Source: an uncultured Brevibacillus sp. (GTDB taxonomy: Bacteria; Bacillota; Bacilli; Brevibacillales; Brevibacillaceae). Taken from it: a stretch of DNA of 40,619 nt. The position numbers and the translations under genes are program-made. The number at the start of each line of letters is the position of its first letter. The stretch's first letter is position 1. Under the pieces are notes generated by a model. The model saw only the letters and a list, made by a program, of their open reading frames with translations. It searched no databases and was not told where the DNA came from. This document shows, one piece after another, positions 1 to 6,789 of this stretch. The stretch lies in the NCBI GenBank assembly GCA_946402065.1, contig CAMIVR010000032.1, positions 1 to 40,619 of the forward strand, read 5' to 3'.

Positions 1-39
1 AAAAGCTCCGCTTATCTCTTCTTGGCGATTCCCTGGCTG
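1..39. repeat. right arm of dispersed inverted-repeat element (copy 1, truncated by window edge)
   Basis: These 39 bases match 25884-25922 with one difference (C at 11, T at 25894). In the other copy this segment is the right arm of a 19-bp perfect inverted repeat. The rest of this copy should lie just left of the window. Similarity stops abruptly after position 39, which marks the element boundary. Confidence 0.85.
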
Positions 40-141
40 CAGTGCTTGTGGGATGTTCAGGATGTTGAAAATAGCCACGGTTGCGATTAAGCAAGCGATA
101 ATAATTCCAACCGCATTCCGATTTTTTCTATACCTGTCCAT
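1..141 (-). CDS. small membrane protein, partial, with repeat-encoded C-terminal tail
   Basis: An open frame on the minus strand starts at an ATG (141-139) and runs off the left edge after 47 codons. Residues about 1-10 are basic (MDRYRKNRNA) and about 11-30 form one hydrophobic segment, so this looks like a small single-pass membrane protein with a short cytosolic N terminus. The last 13 visible residues (QPGNRQEEISGAF) are encoded by a repeat that also ends the fabH gene at 25881; there the next codon is TGA, so I expect this protein to stop just outside the window. The frame is closed upstream by an in-frame TGA. Only a weak purine stretch (AAAGAAG) precedes the ATG. I do not recognise the family; it could also be the remnant of a longer gene. 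Confidence 0.45.
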   Translation of the reverse strand, partial: MDRYRKNRNAVGIIIACLIATVAIFNILNIPQALQPGNRQEEISGAF

Positions 142-261
142 ACTTCTTTGAACGGTTCATGATTTCTTGTAAGGTTATGCAAATTCAAACTAGTTCTTAG
201 TTGAATAACAAGTGAAGCCGATTATTCTTTTCGCACGTTGATTCTGTCCAGTCACTCAAAG

Positions 262-460
262 AGAGAAAAGAGGAATGGGCGGAGGCCTTTGTGGCTTATC
301 CCAGGCGGAGCGGAAAAAACGGCACAGCTTTATAGACCAACTCTACGCTTGAATCATCTTCTTCGGAATTTTGGTCGACGTGCCGTTTTTGGAGCGGAGC
401 CGGACAGTATATGCTCCCTTGCAAAAGCCGCAACGAACGGAGCCCATTCCTCTTTTCTCT
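262..460. repeat. structured non-coding element with nested inverted repeats
   Basis: Perfect 19-bp arms (AGAGAAAAGAGGAATGGGC at 262-280 and its complement at 442-460) enclose further nested pairings: TTGTGGCTT (289-297) with AAGCCGCAA (about 425-433, one G-U), AAAAACGGCAC (315-325) with GTGCCGTTTTT (380-390), and GACCAA (335-340) with TTGGTC (371-376). The result is one long branched hairpin of about 200 nt. No convincing reading frame occupies it. The sequence differs from the element at 25642-25922, but the layout is similar. It lies between a minus-strand gene and rluA and could be a structured RNA, a miniature mobile element or a large intergenic hairpin. I see no recognised riboswitch core. 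Confidence 0.6.
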
Positions 461-524
461 TCCCACCACGACAGCATGGGACAAGGTCTTTTTCTTTTCA
501 ACGTACCAAGAAACGGATTAAGTC

Positions 525-554
525 TTGCTTCGCTTTGACATTCACATGTATACT
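525..554 (+). promoter_or_regulatory. possible SigA promoter for the RluA-type gene
   Basis: TTGCTT (525-530) and TATACT (549-554) are separated by 18 bp and lie just upstream of the ribosome binding site at 574-580. The -35 box is imperfect, so this is a weak call. Confidence 0.35.
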
Positions 555-584
555 TGCGGCAACAGTGATTCGAGGGAGGTTCGT

Positions 585-1466
585 ATGGAGCAGATCTTGC
601 AATTTGAAGTATCCGGCAATGACGCAGGCAAAACATTGCGAGAGGTGCTGCAAAAATCGTACGGAGTCTCCCGGCGACTATTGGTGCGGGCGAAATACGA
701 CGGGCAGATTACCGTCAATGGCGTAGCCGCATACGTTACCAAACGGGTTGAAGCAGGTGATCGGGTGACGCTGGCGGTTGCATCTGAAACGGCAGAGACG
801 CTGGCTCCGGAGCGGATGCCGCTGGCGATTCGTTACGAAGACAGCGATTTGTTAGTCATCGCGAAGCCGCCGGGGCTCGTCGTCCATCCAACCCGGACAC
901 ATGAAAGCGGTACGCTGGCAAATGGTGTCGTCGCCTACTGGCTGGATAAAGGCGAGCAGCGCAAGTTTCGTCCCGTTAACCGGCTGGATAAGGATACGTC
1001 TGGGTTGATTCTGATCGCAAAGAACCAATGGACTCACGAGCAGTGCTCCCGCATGCAAAAGGAGCGTACAATCAAGCGGAACTACATCGCCGTCGTTCAC
1101 GGAATCGTCGAGCAGGACCAAGGGGTGATAGACGCGCCGATCGGGCTGCGGGATGACTCAATCATCGTCAGGGAAGTCCGGACCGATGGCCAGGCAGCGC
1201 GGACGGCATACACTGTGCTGGCCAGACAAGGGGACCGGACGTGGGTCGAGCTGGAGCTGGAGACTGGACGGACACACCAAATACGGGTTCACATGAGCAG
1301 TCTCGGGCATCCTTTGCTCGGCGATGACCTGTACGGCGGCAGTCGTGAGCTGATCGGCAGGCAGGCTCTGCATGCTGCCAGGACGGTATTTCCCCATCCG
1401 CGTACAGGCCGTATCCTCGATCTTCGCGAGCCGCTTCCAGACGATATGCGCGCACTGGAAAAATGA
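585..1466 (+). CDS. RluA-family 23S rRNA/tRNA pseudouridine synthase
   Basis: This 293-residue protein has an N-terminal S4-like RNA-binding segment (about residues 5-65) followed by the RluA catalytic domain. The motif NRLDKDTSGLILIAKN holds the family's catalytic aspartate; the first residue is Asn where many members have His. The C-terminal ELETGRTHQIRVHMSSLGHPLLGD motif is typical. The enzyme isomerises uridine to pseudouridine in ribosomal RNA or tRNA in the cytosol; the target site cannot be read from the sequence. I chose the ATG at 585 because GGGAGGT (574-580) sits directly before it, whereas the longer frame from 525 has no ribosome binding site. It lies 54 bp upstream of the homogentisate genes with no clear terminator between, so read-through is possible. 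Confidence 0.9.
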   Translation: MEQILQFEVSGNDAGKTLREVLQKSYGVSRRLLVRAKYDGQITVNGVAAYVTKRVEAGDRVTLAVASETAETLAPERMPLAIRYEDSDLLVIAKPPGLVVHPTRTHESGTLANGVVAYWLDKGEQRKFRPVNRLDKDTSGLILIAKNQWTHEQCSRMQKERTIKRNYIAVVHGIVEQDQGVIDAPIGLRDDSIIVREVRTDGQAARTAYTVLARQGDRTWVELELETGRTHQIRVHMSSLGHPLLGDDLYGGSRELIGRQALHAARTVFPHPRTGRILDLREPLPDDMRALEK

Positions 1467-1520
1467 GAGCGATTACGGTAAGATAAATCTGCCTTTGACT
1501 AAGGGAAAGGAGGTGAGAGA

Positions 1521-2462
1521 GTGAGACTTGTTTCGTACAGACGGCACGATGCCCCCTCGGATGAGTGGCGGGCTGGCATCATTACGCAGGCTGGCGTGCA
1601 TGACGTCGGGCAGACGTTGGCCACTGCTCCGCACACGATGATGGGGTTGCTTGCCGATTGGGCTGTTTGGCAACCACGGCTCGCTGCTGCTGCAGATGCA
1701 CTCGATGAGCGGGAGGCGATACCCGTAGAAGCCGTGCAGCTTGGTTCGCCACTTCCGCATCCGGCCAGCTTTCGCGATTTTTACGCGTTTGAACAGCATG
1801 TGAAAACGGCGCGTGCCAGACGCGGCCTGGAGATGATTCCGGAGTGGTACCATTTTCCCGTATTTTACTTTTCCAATGCAGCAGCCTTTAGCGGTCCGGA
1901 AGCGCGGATTGTTCGACCCGGCTCGACCGAATGGCTGGACTACGAGCTGGAAGTGGCTTGCATCATTGGCAAGGGCGGCGTAGATATCAGGATCGAGCAT
2001 GCGGCCGATCATATTGCGGGCTTCTGCGTGTTAAATGATTGGAGTGCGCGCGACGTGCAGCGCGAAGAAGTGAAGGTGGGGCTAGGGCCGGCGAAGGGCA
2101 AAGATTTTGCCACCTCGATGGGACCGTATCTGGTGACGCCCGATGAGCTTGTGGACAAGCGAAGAGAAGGCAAAGCAGGCTATCACTACGATTTAGCGAT
2201 GGTTGCCAGAGTCAACGGAATCGAATATTCGCGAGGGAATCTGGGCGACCTCACGTTTAGCTTTGCCGAAATGATCGCACGCGCTTCAGCGGATTGTCCG
2301 CTGTATCCGGGCGATGTGATCGGCTCGGGAACAGTTGGTACCGGATGTATACTTGAACTGGGGCCAGAGCAGTACCCGTGGCTAATGCCGGGCGATGTCG
2401 TTGAACTGGAAGTGGAGCGGCTGGGCATTTTGCGCAACTACGTTGTGGAGAAACGCGCATAA
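1521..2462 (+). CDS. fumarylacetoacetate hydrolase (FAH) family protein
   Basis: This 313-residue protein belongs to the FAH superfamily. The C-terminal two thirds carry the metal-binding fold, with DYELEVACIIGKGG, NDWSARDVQ and KDFATSMGPYLVTP motifs; the acidic residues are the expected Mg/Mn ligands. Directly followed by homogentisate dioxygenase, it is the best candidate for fumarylacetoacetase, the last step of tyrosine breakdown (fumarylacetoacetate to fumarate and acetoacetate). FAH-family proteins also include other C-C hydrolases and decarboxylases, so the exact substrate is inferred from context. The start is a GTG at 1521 with a strong AAAGGAGGTGAG site at 1506-1517. The gap to the next gene is 24 bp, so the two are very likely one transcript. 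Confidence 0.88.
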   Translation: MRLVSYRRHDAPSDEWRAGIITQAGVHDVGQTLATAPHTMMGLLADWAVWQPRLAAAADALDEREAIPVEAVQLGSPLPHPASFRDFYAFEQHVKTARARRGLEMIPEWYHFPVFYFSNAAAFSGPEARIVRPGSTEWLDYELEVACIIGKGGVDIRIEHAADHIAGFCVLNDWSARDVQREEVKVGLGPAKGKDFATSMGPYLVTPDELVDKRREGKAGYHYDLAMVARVNGIEYSRGNLGDLTFSFAEMIARASADCPLYPGDVIGSGTVGTGCILELGPEQYPWLMPGDVVELEVERLGILRNYVVEKRA

Positions 2463-2486
2463 ACTGATAGCGAAGGGGGAGAGGCT

Positions 2487-3647
2487 ATGCCATTTTATCA
2501 CCGTATGGGAGAAATTCCGCACAAGCGGCACACGACCTTTTACAAGCCTGATGGCGGGCTGTTCCGCGAGCAATTGATGGGGACAAAAGGTTTTTCGGGC
2601 ATTCAGTCGATTCTGTATCACCACAATCCGCCGACACAGGTAAGCGAAACGCGCAAGTTCGCTGACCGCGTGATCGAATACGTGGAGCAAGAAACACTCA
2701 AGCACCAGCATTTTCTCAGCTTCGACCTGCCGCCCGGCGGAGATCCGGTATTGGGAAGGACGTATTTGTTGGGCAATCACGACGTCGTGCTTGGCGTTTG
2801 CGTGCCGACTGAGCCGATGGATTATTTTTACCGCAATGCCGACGGCGATGAAGTCGTATTTGTCCACGAAGGGGAGGGGGAGCTGCAGACGATCTACGGT
2901 ACGATCACATACCGGCAGGGCGACTATCTCGTCATTCCGATCGGCACAACCTACCGAATCGTACCGTCGAGTGAAAAAAGCAGATTTCTCGTGATTGAGT
3001 CCGTGAATGAAATCGTGCCGCCGAAACGCTATCGCAATGAGCACGGACAGTTGTTGGAACATTCGCCGTTTTGCGAACGCGATATGCGTCTGCCTGAGCG
3101 ACTGGACACTCACGTCGAAGCAGGTACGCACGAGGTGCGGGTAAAGCGGGGCAGTGCGCTGTACAGCTACTTGTTCGACTTTCATCCGCTCGATGTCGTC
3201 GGCTGGGATGGGTACCTCTATCCATATGCCTTGAGCATCCACGATTTTGAACCGATTACGGGCCGGATCCACCAACCGCCGCCTGTCCATCAGACGTTTG
3301 CCGGGCAAAATTTCGTCATCTGCTCGTTTGTGCCGCGGCTGTACGACTATCATCCGCAAGGGATACCGGCGCCGTACTTTCACAGTAATGTCGAGAGCGA
3401 CGAAGTGTTATATTATGTAGACGGAAACTTTATGAGCCGCAAAGGTGTTTACGAGGGCTCCCTGACGCTCCATCCGATGGGGATACCACACGGACCGCAT
3501 CCAGGCAAGATCGAAGAGAGTATCGGCAAAAAAGAGACGCGCGAGCTGGCCGTCATGCTCGATACATTTAATCCTCTTCGCGTAACCAAACAAGCGCTTG
3601 CCGTCGAGGACAGAAATTACATGTCGAGCTGGCTGCCAACAGAGTAA
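2487..3647 (+). CDS. hmgA: homogentisate 1,2-dioxygenase
   Basis: This 386-residue cupin-type non-heme iron dioxygenase opens the ring of homogentisate to maleylacetoacetate in tyrosine/phenylalanine catabolism. The N terminus (FYHRMGEIPHKRHTTFYK) and the C-terminal metal site region, with HSNVESDEVLYYVDG near residue 299 and HPMGIPHGPHPG near residue 328, fit the HGD family and its His/Glu iron ligands. It is shorter than the roughly 430-445 residues of proteobacterial and human enzymes, as is common for the Gram-positive/short form. The ATG at 2487 follows GGGGGAG. It sits between the FAH-family gene and a flavin reductase-like gene. No maleylacetoacetate isomerase gene is in the window. 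Confidence 0.9.
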   Translation: MPFYHRMGEIPHKRHTTFYKPDGGLFREQLMGTKGFSGIQSILYHHNPPTQVSETRKFADRVIEYVEQETLKHQHFLSFDLPPGGDPVLGRTYLLGNHDVVLGVCVPTEPMDYFYRNADGDEVVFVHEGEGELQTIYGTITYRQGDYLVIPIGTTYRIVPSSEKSRFLVIESVNEIVPPKRYRNEHGQLLEHSPFCERDMRLPERLDTHVEAGTHEVRVKRGSALYSYLFDFHPLDVVGWDGYLYPYALSIHDFEPITGRIHQPPPVHQTFAGQNFVICSFVPRLYDYHPQGIPAPYFHSNVESDEVLYYVDGNFMSRKGVYEGSLTLHPMGIPHGPHPGKIEESIGKKETRELAVMLDTFNPLRVTKQALAVEDRNYMSSWLPTE

Positions 3648-3665
3648 CAGAAAGGAGCTCTATCC

Positions 3666-4280
3666 GTGGAAATCAACGTATACGAGATCGCTCGACAGGA
3701 TAAGTACAAATTGCTGATTGGCGGTGTCATCCCCAGACCAATCGCCTGGGTCAGTTCGCTCACGCCGGACGGAATCGTCAATGTCGCTCCGTTCAGTTAT
3801 TTTAATGTAGCCTGCATCGAACCGATGATGGTCTCGATCGCTGTCATCCGCAAGCCGGGAGGGGTATTGAAGGACACCTCGCGCAACATTCAGGCGACCG
3901 GCGATTTTGTGATCAATATGGTCGATGTGTATAACGTTGAAGCGGTCAATCAGACGTCAGCAGACTACCCTGCAAATATGAGCGAAGCTGACGAACTGGG
4001 CTTGACCAAAGTCCCCTCGCTCGTCGTCAAAGCGCCGCGAATCGCCGAAGCGAGAGTACATTTCGAATGCAAGTTGCATCAGGTCGTACCGCTTGGCGAT
4101 CCGGTCAGCTCCGACATCATCATCGGAGAAGTCGTTCACGTACACGTCGCTGACGAACTGTATTTTGATGGAAAGATCGATCCGCGCAAGCTGGCGCCTG
4201 TGAGCCGCATGGCCGGACACACGTATGGAACGGTAGGCGAACTGTTTGATCACCCCCGTCCCACTTATGAACCTAAATAA
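3666..4280 (+). CDS. flavin reductase-like FMN-binding split-barrel protein
   Basis: This 204-residue protein has the flavin reductase-like fold. The N-terminal block KLLIGGVIPRPIAWVSSLTPDGIVNVAPFSYFN (about residues 15-48) is the flavin-binding signature, and the central and C-terminal parts (VHVADELYFDGKIDP) fit the family. Such proteins bind FMN and either reduce it with NAD(P)H or act as standalone flavoproteins. The GTG at 3666 follows AAAGGAG at 3651-3657, 18 bp after hmgA, and a terminator follows at 4288, so this is the last gene of the homogentisate unit. Its role in the pathway is not known to me; supplying reduced flavin or protecting the ferrous iron of the dioxygenase is speculation. 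Confidence 0.8.
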   Translation: MEINVYEIARQDKYKLLIGGVIPRPIAWVSSLTPDGIVNVAPFSYFNVACIEPMMVSIAVIRKPGGVLKDTSRNIQATGDFVINMVDVYNVEAVNQTSADYPANMSEADELGLTKVPSLVVKAPRIAEARVHFECKLHQVVPLGDPVSSDIIIGEVVHVHVADELYFDGKIDPRKLAPVSRMAGHTYGTVGELFDHPRPTYEPK

Positions 4281-4287
4281 CTTGCTA

Positions 4288-4330
4288 ACAAAGACCGTTT
4301 CGGGCTGCCACCCGGGCGGTCTTTGTTTTC
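4288..4330 (+). terminator. intrinsic terminator after the homogentisate operon
   Basis: ACAAAGACCG (4288-4297) pairs with CGGTCTTTGT (4317-4326), and a smaller CGGG/CCCG pairing sits in the loop. It is followed by a short T-rich stretch. It lies 7 bp after the flavin reductase stop. Confidence 0.85.
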
Positions 4331-4415
4331 TGGCTCGGATTGATTTTCCCATTGTCATTGTAACAGAAAAAACACTTACGCAAAAGCGTTAAAGTGAAAA
4401 AGAACGCACTTCTCC

Positions 4416-4431
4416 GTCTCAGGTCTGAGAC
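4416..4431. promoter_or_regulatory. perfect inverted repeat upstream of the PspC gene
   Basis: GTCTCAG-GT-CTGAGAC is a 7-bp perfect inverted repeat about 94 bp upstream of the PspC start. Its size fits a dimeric repressor operator. A second imperfect repeat (CACTTACGC...GCGTTAAAGTG, about 4373-4396) lies just before it. The cognate regulator is unknown. Confidence 0.4.
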
Positions 4432-4524
4432 AAAATCCCCCCGGAGTTAGTTCTGTGAGCGCAAAATATCGGGTATCTTTTACCTATAGGCTGCATCAAC
4501 GGTGAAAGAAAGGTGGAAATGGTA

Positions 4525-4857
4525 ATGAATCGTTTATATCGCTCGGCTACAGATAGACGGTTGTTTGGCGTATGTGGAGGGATTGCCCAATTTTTCCGAA
4601 TCGACTCTACGCTGGTGCGTATCGGCGTGGTCTTGCTAATTCTCTTTACAGGGGTACCGCTTTTGCTCTACTTCTTATTGGCCATTATCGTTCCAAAGGA
4701 ACCGGTATGGCATGATGAGGACAAAGCGTTTGCGTCAGGCTACGGCTTTCAGTCCGCGAACAATTTGGACAGGGAAATGGAGCATATGGAAAAACGCGCC
4801 ATGCAGCAGGAGATTTGCCGCCTACGCGAGGAATTGGCCAAGTACAAATTCGATTAA
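4525..4857 (+). CDS. PspC domain envelope-stress protein
   Basis: This 110-residue protein starts with the PspC signature (LYRSATDRRLFGVCGGIAQFF, residues 3-23), then one long hydrophobic segment (about 30-55), an acidic linker and a C-terminal charged helix that probably forms a coiled coil (EMEHMEKRAMQQEICRLREE). PspC proteins sit in the inner membrane and sense or buffer envelope stress. I chose ATG 4525 because AAGGTGG (4510-4516) is 8 bp upstream; the in-frame GTG 4513 and ATG 4519 overlap that site. It appears monocistronic. The palindrome at 4416 may control it. Confidence 0.85.
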   Translation: MNRLYRSATDRRLFGVCGGIAQFFRIDSTLVRIGVVLLILFTGVPLLLYFLLAIIVPKEPVWHDEDKAFASGYGFQSANNLDREMEHMEKRAMQQEICRLREELAKYKFD

Positions 4858-4874
4858 TTCAACCTGCTCGCCGC

Positions 4875-4937
4875 TATACTGAAACCGGGCCAGAATTTAC
4901 TTTCTGAAAACAGCAGATGTAGCCCGCTTTCAGTATA
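4875..4937. repeat. 16-bp imperfect inverted repeat after the PspC gene
   Basis: TATACTGAAACCGGGC (4875-4890) and GCCCGCTTTCAGTATA (4922-4937) are complementary at 15 of 16 positions. The loop is 31 nt and no T-run follows, so it is not a standard intrinsic terminator. It could be the PspC transcript's 3' hairpin or a small repeat element. Confidence 0.55.
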
Positions 4938-5069
4938 TTTCATCCATGTCGATCGCCACGCGACGCTGATGAAAAAAACGGCGAGCCGTTTTACGGAAAA
5001 TACGTCAACAATCGCCATCTCATGCATATCATGTACAGTGATGAGAGCTTACATAGGGAGGGAACGGCG

Positions 5070-5240
5070 GTGTATCTCGGCGTTTTTGACATGAATCAGC
5101 GTTTGGAAAAAACACGCAAGGTGTTGAAGGAAAAGCAGCACCTGAAGCAGTTGATTGAAGAAGACATACGCGATTTGGAAAAAGATGTGCGGGCGATTGA
5201 AGAAATGCTTGATTCGTATGCGATCAAGAGCGTGCACTAG
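5070..5240 (+). CDS. small coiled-coil protein, unknown function
   Basis: This is a 56-residue frame whose GTG start at 5070 follows GGGAGGGA (5056-5063) at good spacing; a longer frame from 5022 has no ribosome binding site. From about residue 8 onward it is one strongly charged amphipathic helix (NQRLEKTRKVLKEKQHLKQ and LIEEDIRDLEKDVRAIEEML), predicting a coiled coil. There is no signal peptide or membrane segment. A strong terminator 4 bp after its stop supports expression. I do not recognise the family. Confidence 0.6.
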   Translation: MYLGVFDMNQRLEKTRKVLKEKQHLKQLIEEDIRDLEKDVRAIEEMLDSYAIKSVH

Positions 5241-5243
5241 CGG

Positions 5244-5296
5244 AAAAAACCCTTGCCTGACGCCACATTGTCGATGTGGGGCGGCAAGGGTTTTCC
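5244..5296. terminator. bidirectional intrinsic terminator
   Basis: AAAACCCTTGCC and GGCAAGGGTTTT (about 5246-5257 and 5283-5294) form a 12-bp stem with A and T runs on the two sides, and CCACAT/ATGTGG adds an inner stem. It separates the converging small coiled-coil gene and map and can serve both. Confidence 0.9.
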
Positions 5297-5298
5297 TA

Positions 5299-6045
5299 TT
5301 ACTGGGCGGTTAAAATCAGCGGGCCGTCTTTCGTTATCGCCAGAGTATGCTCGTATTGTGCCGATAAGGAACCGTCAGCAGTGCGTGCAGTCCAGCCGTC
5401 ATCATCATGGGAAACGTGATAGTCTCCGATGTTGAGCATCGGTTCAATTGTCAGCACCATACCTTCCTTCAGCCTCGCCCCTTTGTTTGGCTTGCCGTAG
5501 TGGGGAACATGCGGGTCTTCGTGCATGCTTTGTCCGATCCCGTGACCGGTAAAATCACGTACGACTGAATACCCGTGCGATTCTGCAAAGACTTGGATGG
5601 CATGAGAGATATCGCCGATGCGGTTGCCCGGCTTTGCCTGCTCGATGCCAAGCATGAGTGCCTGCTTGGTTACTTGCAGCAGCCTGCTTGCTTCTGCGCT
5701 GATTTTCCCGACCGGATAGGACCATGCCGAGTCAGCCAGCCAGCCATTGCGATTGACGACCATGTCGATGGTGACGATGTCGCCTTCGCGCAGCGGTTCT
5801 TTATTCGGGAAACCGTGGCAGATGACGTCATTCGTGGAGGCGCAAGTGGCGTACGGATAGCCCATATAGCCCTTTTGCTCCGGAGTTACGTGATGATCAC
5901 GCAAAAACTCTTCAACGAATTGATCGATTTCCCATGTGGTCACGCCCGGTTTAATCCGTTTGGCTATTTCGCGATGGCAGGCGGCAAGAATTTTTCCGGC
6001 CTCGTGCATCTGTTCAATCTCTTCCATCGTTTTTAAGATGATCAT
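5299..6045 (-). CDS. map: methionine aminopeptidase, type I
   Basis: This 248-residue metalloprotease removes the initiator methionine from new proteins. All five metal ligands of the family are visible: D94 (IVTIDMVV), D105 (GWLADSAW), H168 (FTGHGIG), E201 (LTIEPML) and E232 (SAQYEHTL). The length matches the short bacterial type Ia enzyme. The ATG at 6045 has an AAGGAG site just upstream. It stands alone, away from the ribosomal-protein/secY/adk cluster where Firmicutes usually carry one map copy, so it is probably a second paralogue like B. subtilis mapB (YflG). The 29-bp repeat array lies 65 bp upstream. Confidence 0.95.
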   Translation of the reverse strand: MIILKTMEEIEQMHEAGKILAACHREIAKRIKPGVTTWEIDQFVEEFLRDHHVTPEQKGYMGYPYATCASTNDVICHGFPNKEPLREGDIVTIDMVVNRNGWLADSAWSYPVGKISAEASRLLQVTKQALMLGIEQAKPGNRIGDISHAIQVFAESHGYSVVRDFTGHGIGQSMHEDPHVPHYGKPNKGARLKEGMVLTIEPMLNIGDYHVSHDDDGWTARTADGSLSAQYEHTLAITKDGPLILTAQ

Positions 6046-6109
6046 TGTTTGTGCTCCTTCATCTGGATTCGTCTTTTCTAATCTTACTTATTTCGCTTTT
6101 GTTTGTCAT

Positions 6110-6222
6110 GTAGACATGTTTGAACTTTAACATGTGAGGTAGATTTGTTTGAACGTTAACATGTGAGGTAGACATGTTTGAACGTTAACATGTGAGGTAG
6201 ACATGTTTGAACGTTAACATGT
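6110..6222. repeat. four-copy 29-bp tandem repeat with palindromic core
   Basis: Units at 6110-6138, 6139-6167, 6168-6196 and 6197-6222 (last cut to 26 bp) share GTAGACATGTTTGAACGTTA and then ACATGTGAG; unit 1 has one change in the core and unit 2 two. Each unit contains ACATGTT-N8-AACATGT, an inverted repeat; in the last unit the arms extend to GACATGTT and AACATGTC. The array fills the region between divergent map and the small gene at 6358. A multi-site operator or a minisatellite are the two main readings. Confidence 0.85.
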
Positions 6223-6357
6223 CTTGAAAGCATTGATTCTCGTTTCATTTTATTAGATAATAAAGGGTATCTGACTTGAAAAAGTCTGACCGTATCCGGA
6301 CCAATCAACATTTGCGGAAAACGCTTGCCGTTTTTTGCGACGAAGAGGTGTATATTC

Positions 6358-6588
6358 ATGTCAACAACTGAATTAAGGCTTGAAAAAAGCTTTGAAAAAC
6401 GCGTATTGCGCACATTGCAGTCGTACTTTCGCCGTTCGAACGACGTCTTGTTGCAGGAAAGCTTGTGGGCAAACGGCCTATCCAAAGAGGATGCAGCGCA
6501 AGTTATGGAAATGCTGGAGAAAGGCCAGACCGTCAGTGAGGTTATGGAGAATTTGCGCTCGAAAGGCGTCTTCAACAAACAAGCATAG
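6358..6588 (+). CDS. small soluble protein, unknown function
   Basis: This is a 76-residue, mostly helical and charged protein (ELRLEKSFEKRVLRTLQSYF ... SKEDAAQVMEMLEKGQTVSE). ATG 6358 has GAAGAGGTG 7 bp upstream; the in-frame TTG at 6325 has no site. There is no membrane segment. The C-terminal half (residues about 40-70) resembles a small helix-turn-helix-like bundle, but this is only a visual impression. A terminator follows immediately, so it is a single-gene unit, divergent from map and sharing the repeat array as a control region. Confidence 0.65.
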   Translation: MSTTELRLEKSFEKRVLRTLQSYFRRSNDVLLQESLWANGLSKEDAAQVMEMLEKGQTVSEVMENLRSKGVFNKQA

Positions 6589-6605
6589 GTCGCTAGGCTT
6601 GCAGT

Positions 6606-6642
6606 GCCCGTCATGTCCGCAATGGAGGTGGCGGGCTTTTTT
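6606..6642 (+). terminator. intrinsic terminator
   Basis: GCCCGTCA (6606-6613) pairs with GGTGGCGGGC (about 6627-6636, with a G-U pair), followed by TTTTTTATTT. It ends the small gene at 6358. Confidence 0.8.
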
Positions 6643-6789
6643 ATTTGCCATGGAAAAAAGCAACGTGTAACTTTTCCGTACGTCGATACGTATCACTAGA
6701 CAGGTGCAAAATTGGCTTTCAGGCTGACTTTTGGCATAATGAGAGCAAGACAGGATAGAGTGGTGACCGGCTTGCAGGAAATCGTTGAG

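Noticed and set aside
238..726. Plus-strand open frame of 162 codons over the nested inverted repeat
   Set aside because: It has no ribosome binding site, overlaps the start of the RluA-type gene in another frame and its amino acid composition is unlike a folded protein.
2382..3383. Long minus-strand frame of 333 codons opposite homogentisate dioxygenase
   Set aside because: It is the antisense shadow of a well-identified gene and has no recognisable motif.
4395..4418. ECF promoter (TGAAAA ... CGTC) upstream of pspC
   Set aside because: The spacer is only 14 bp and the -35 lacks the final C, unlike the clear N16 promoter at 35931-35956.
6110..6222. CRISPR array
   Set aside because: The 29-bp units are directly adjacent, with no unique spacers and no cas genes nearby.
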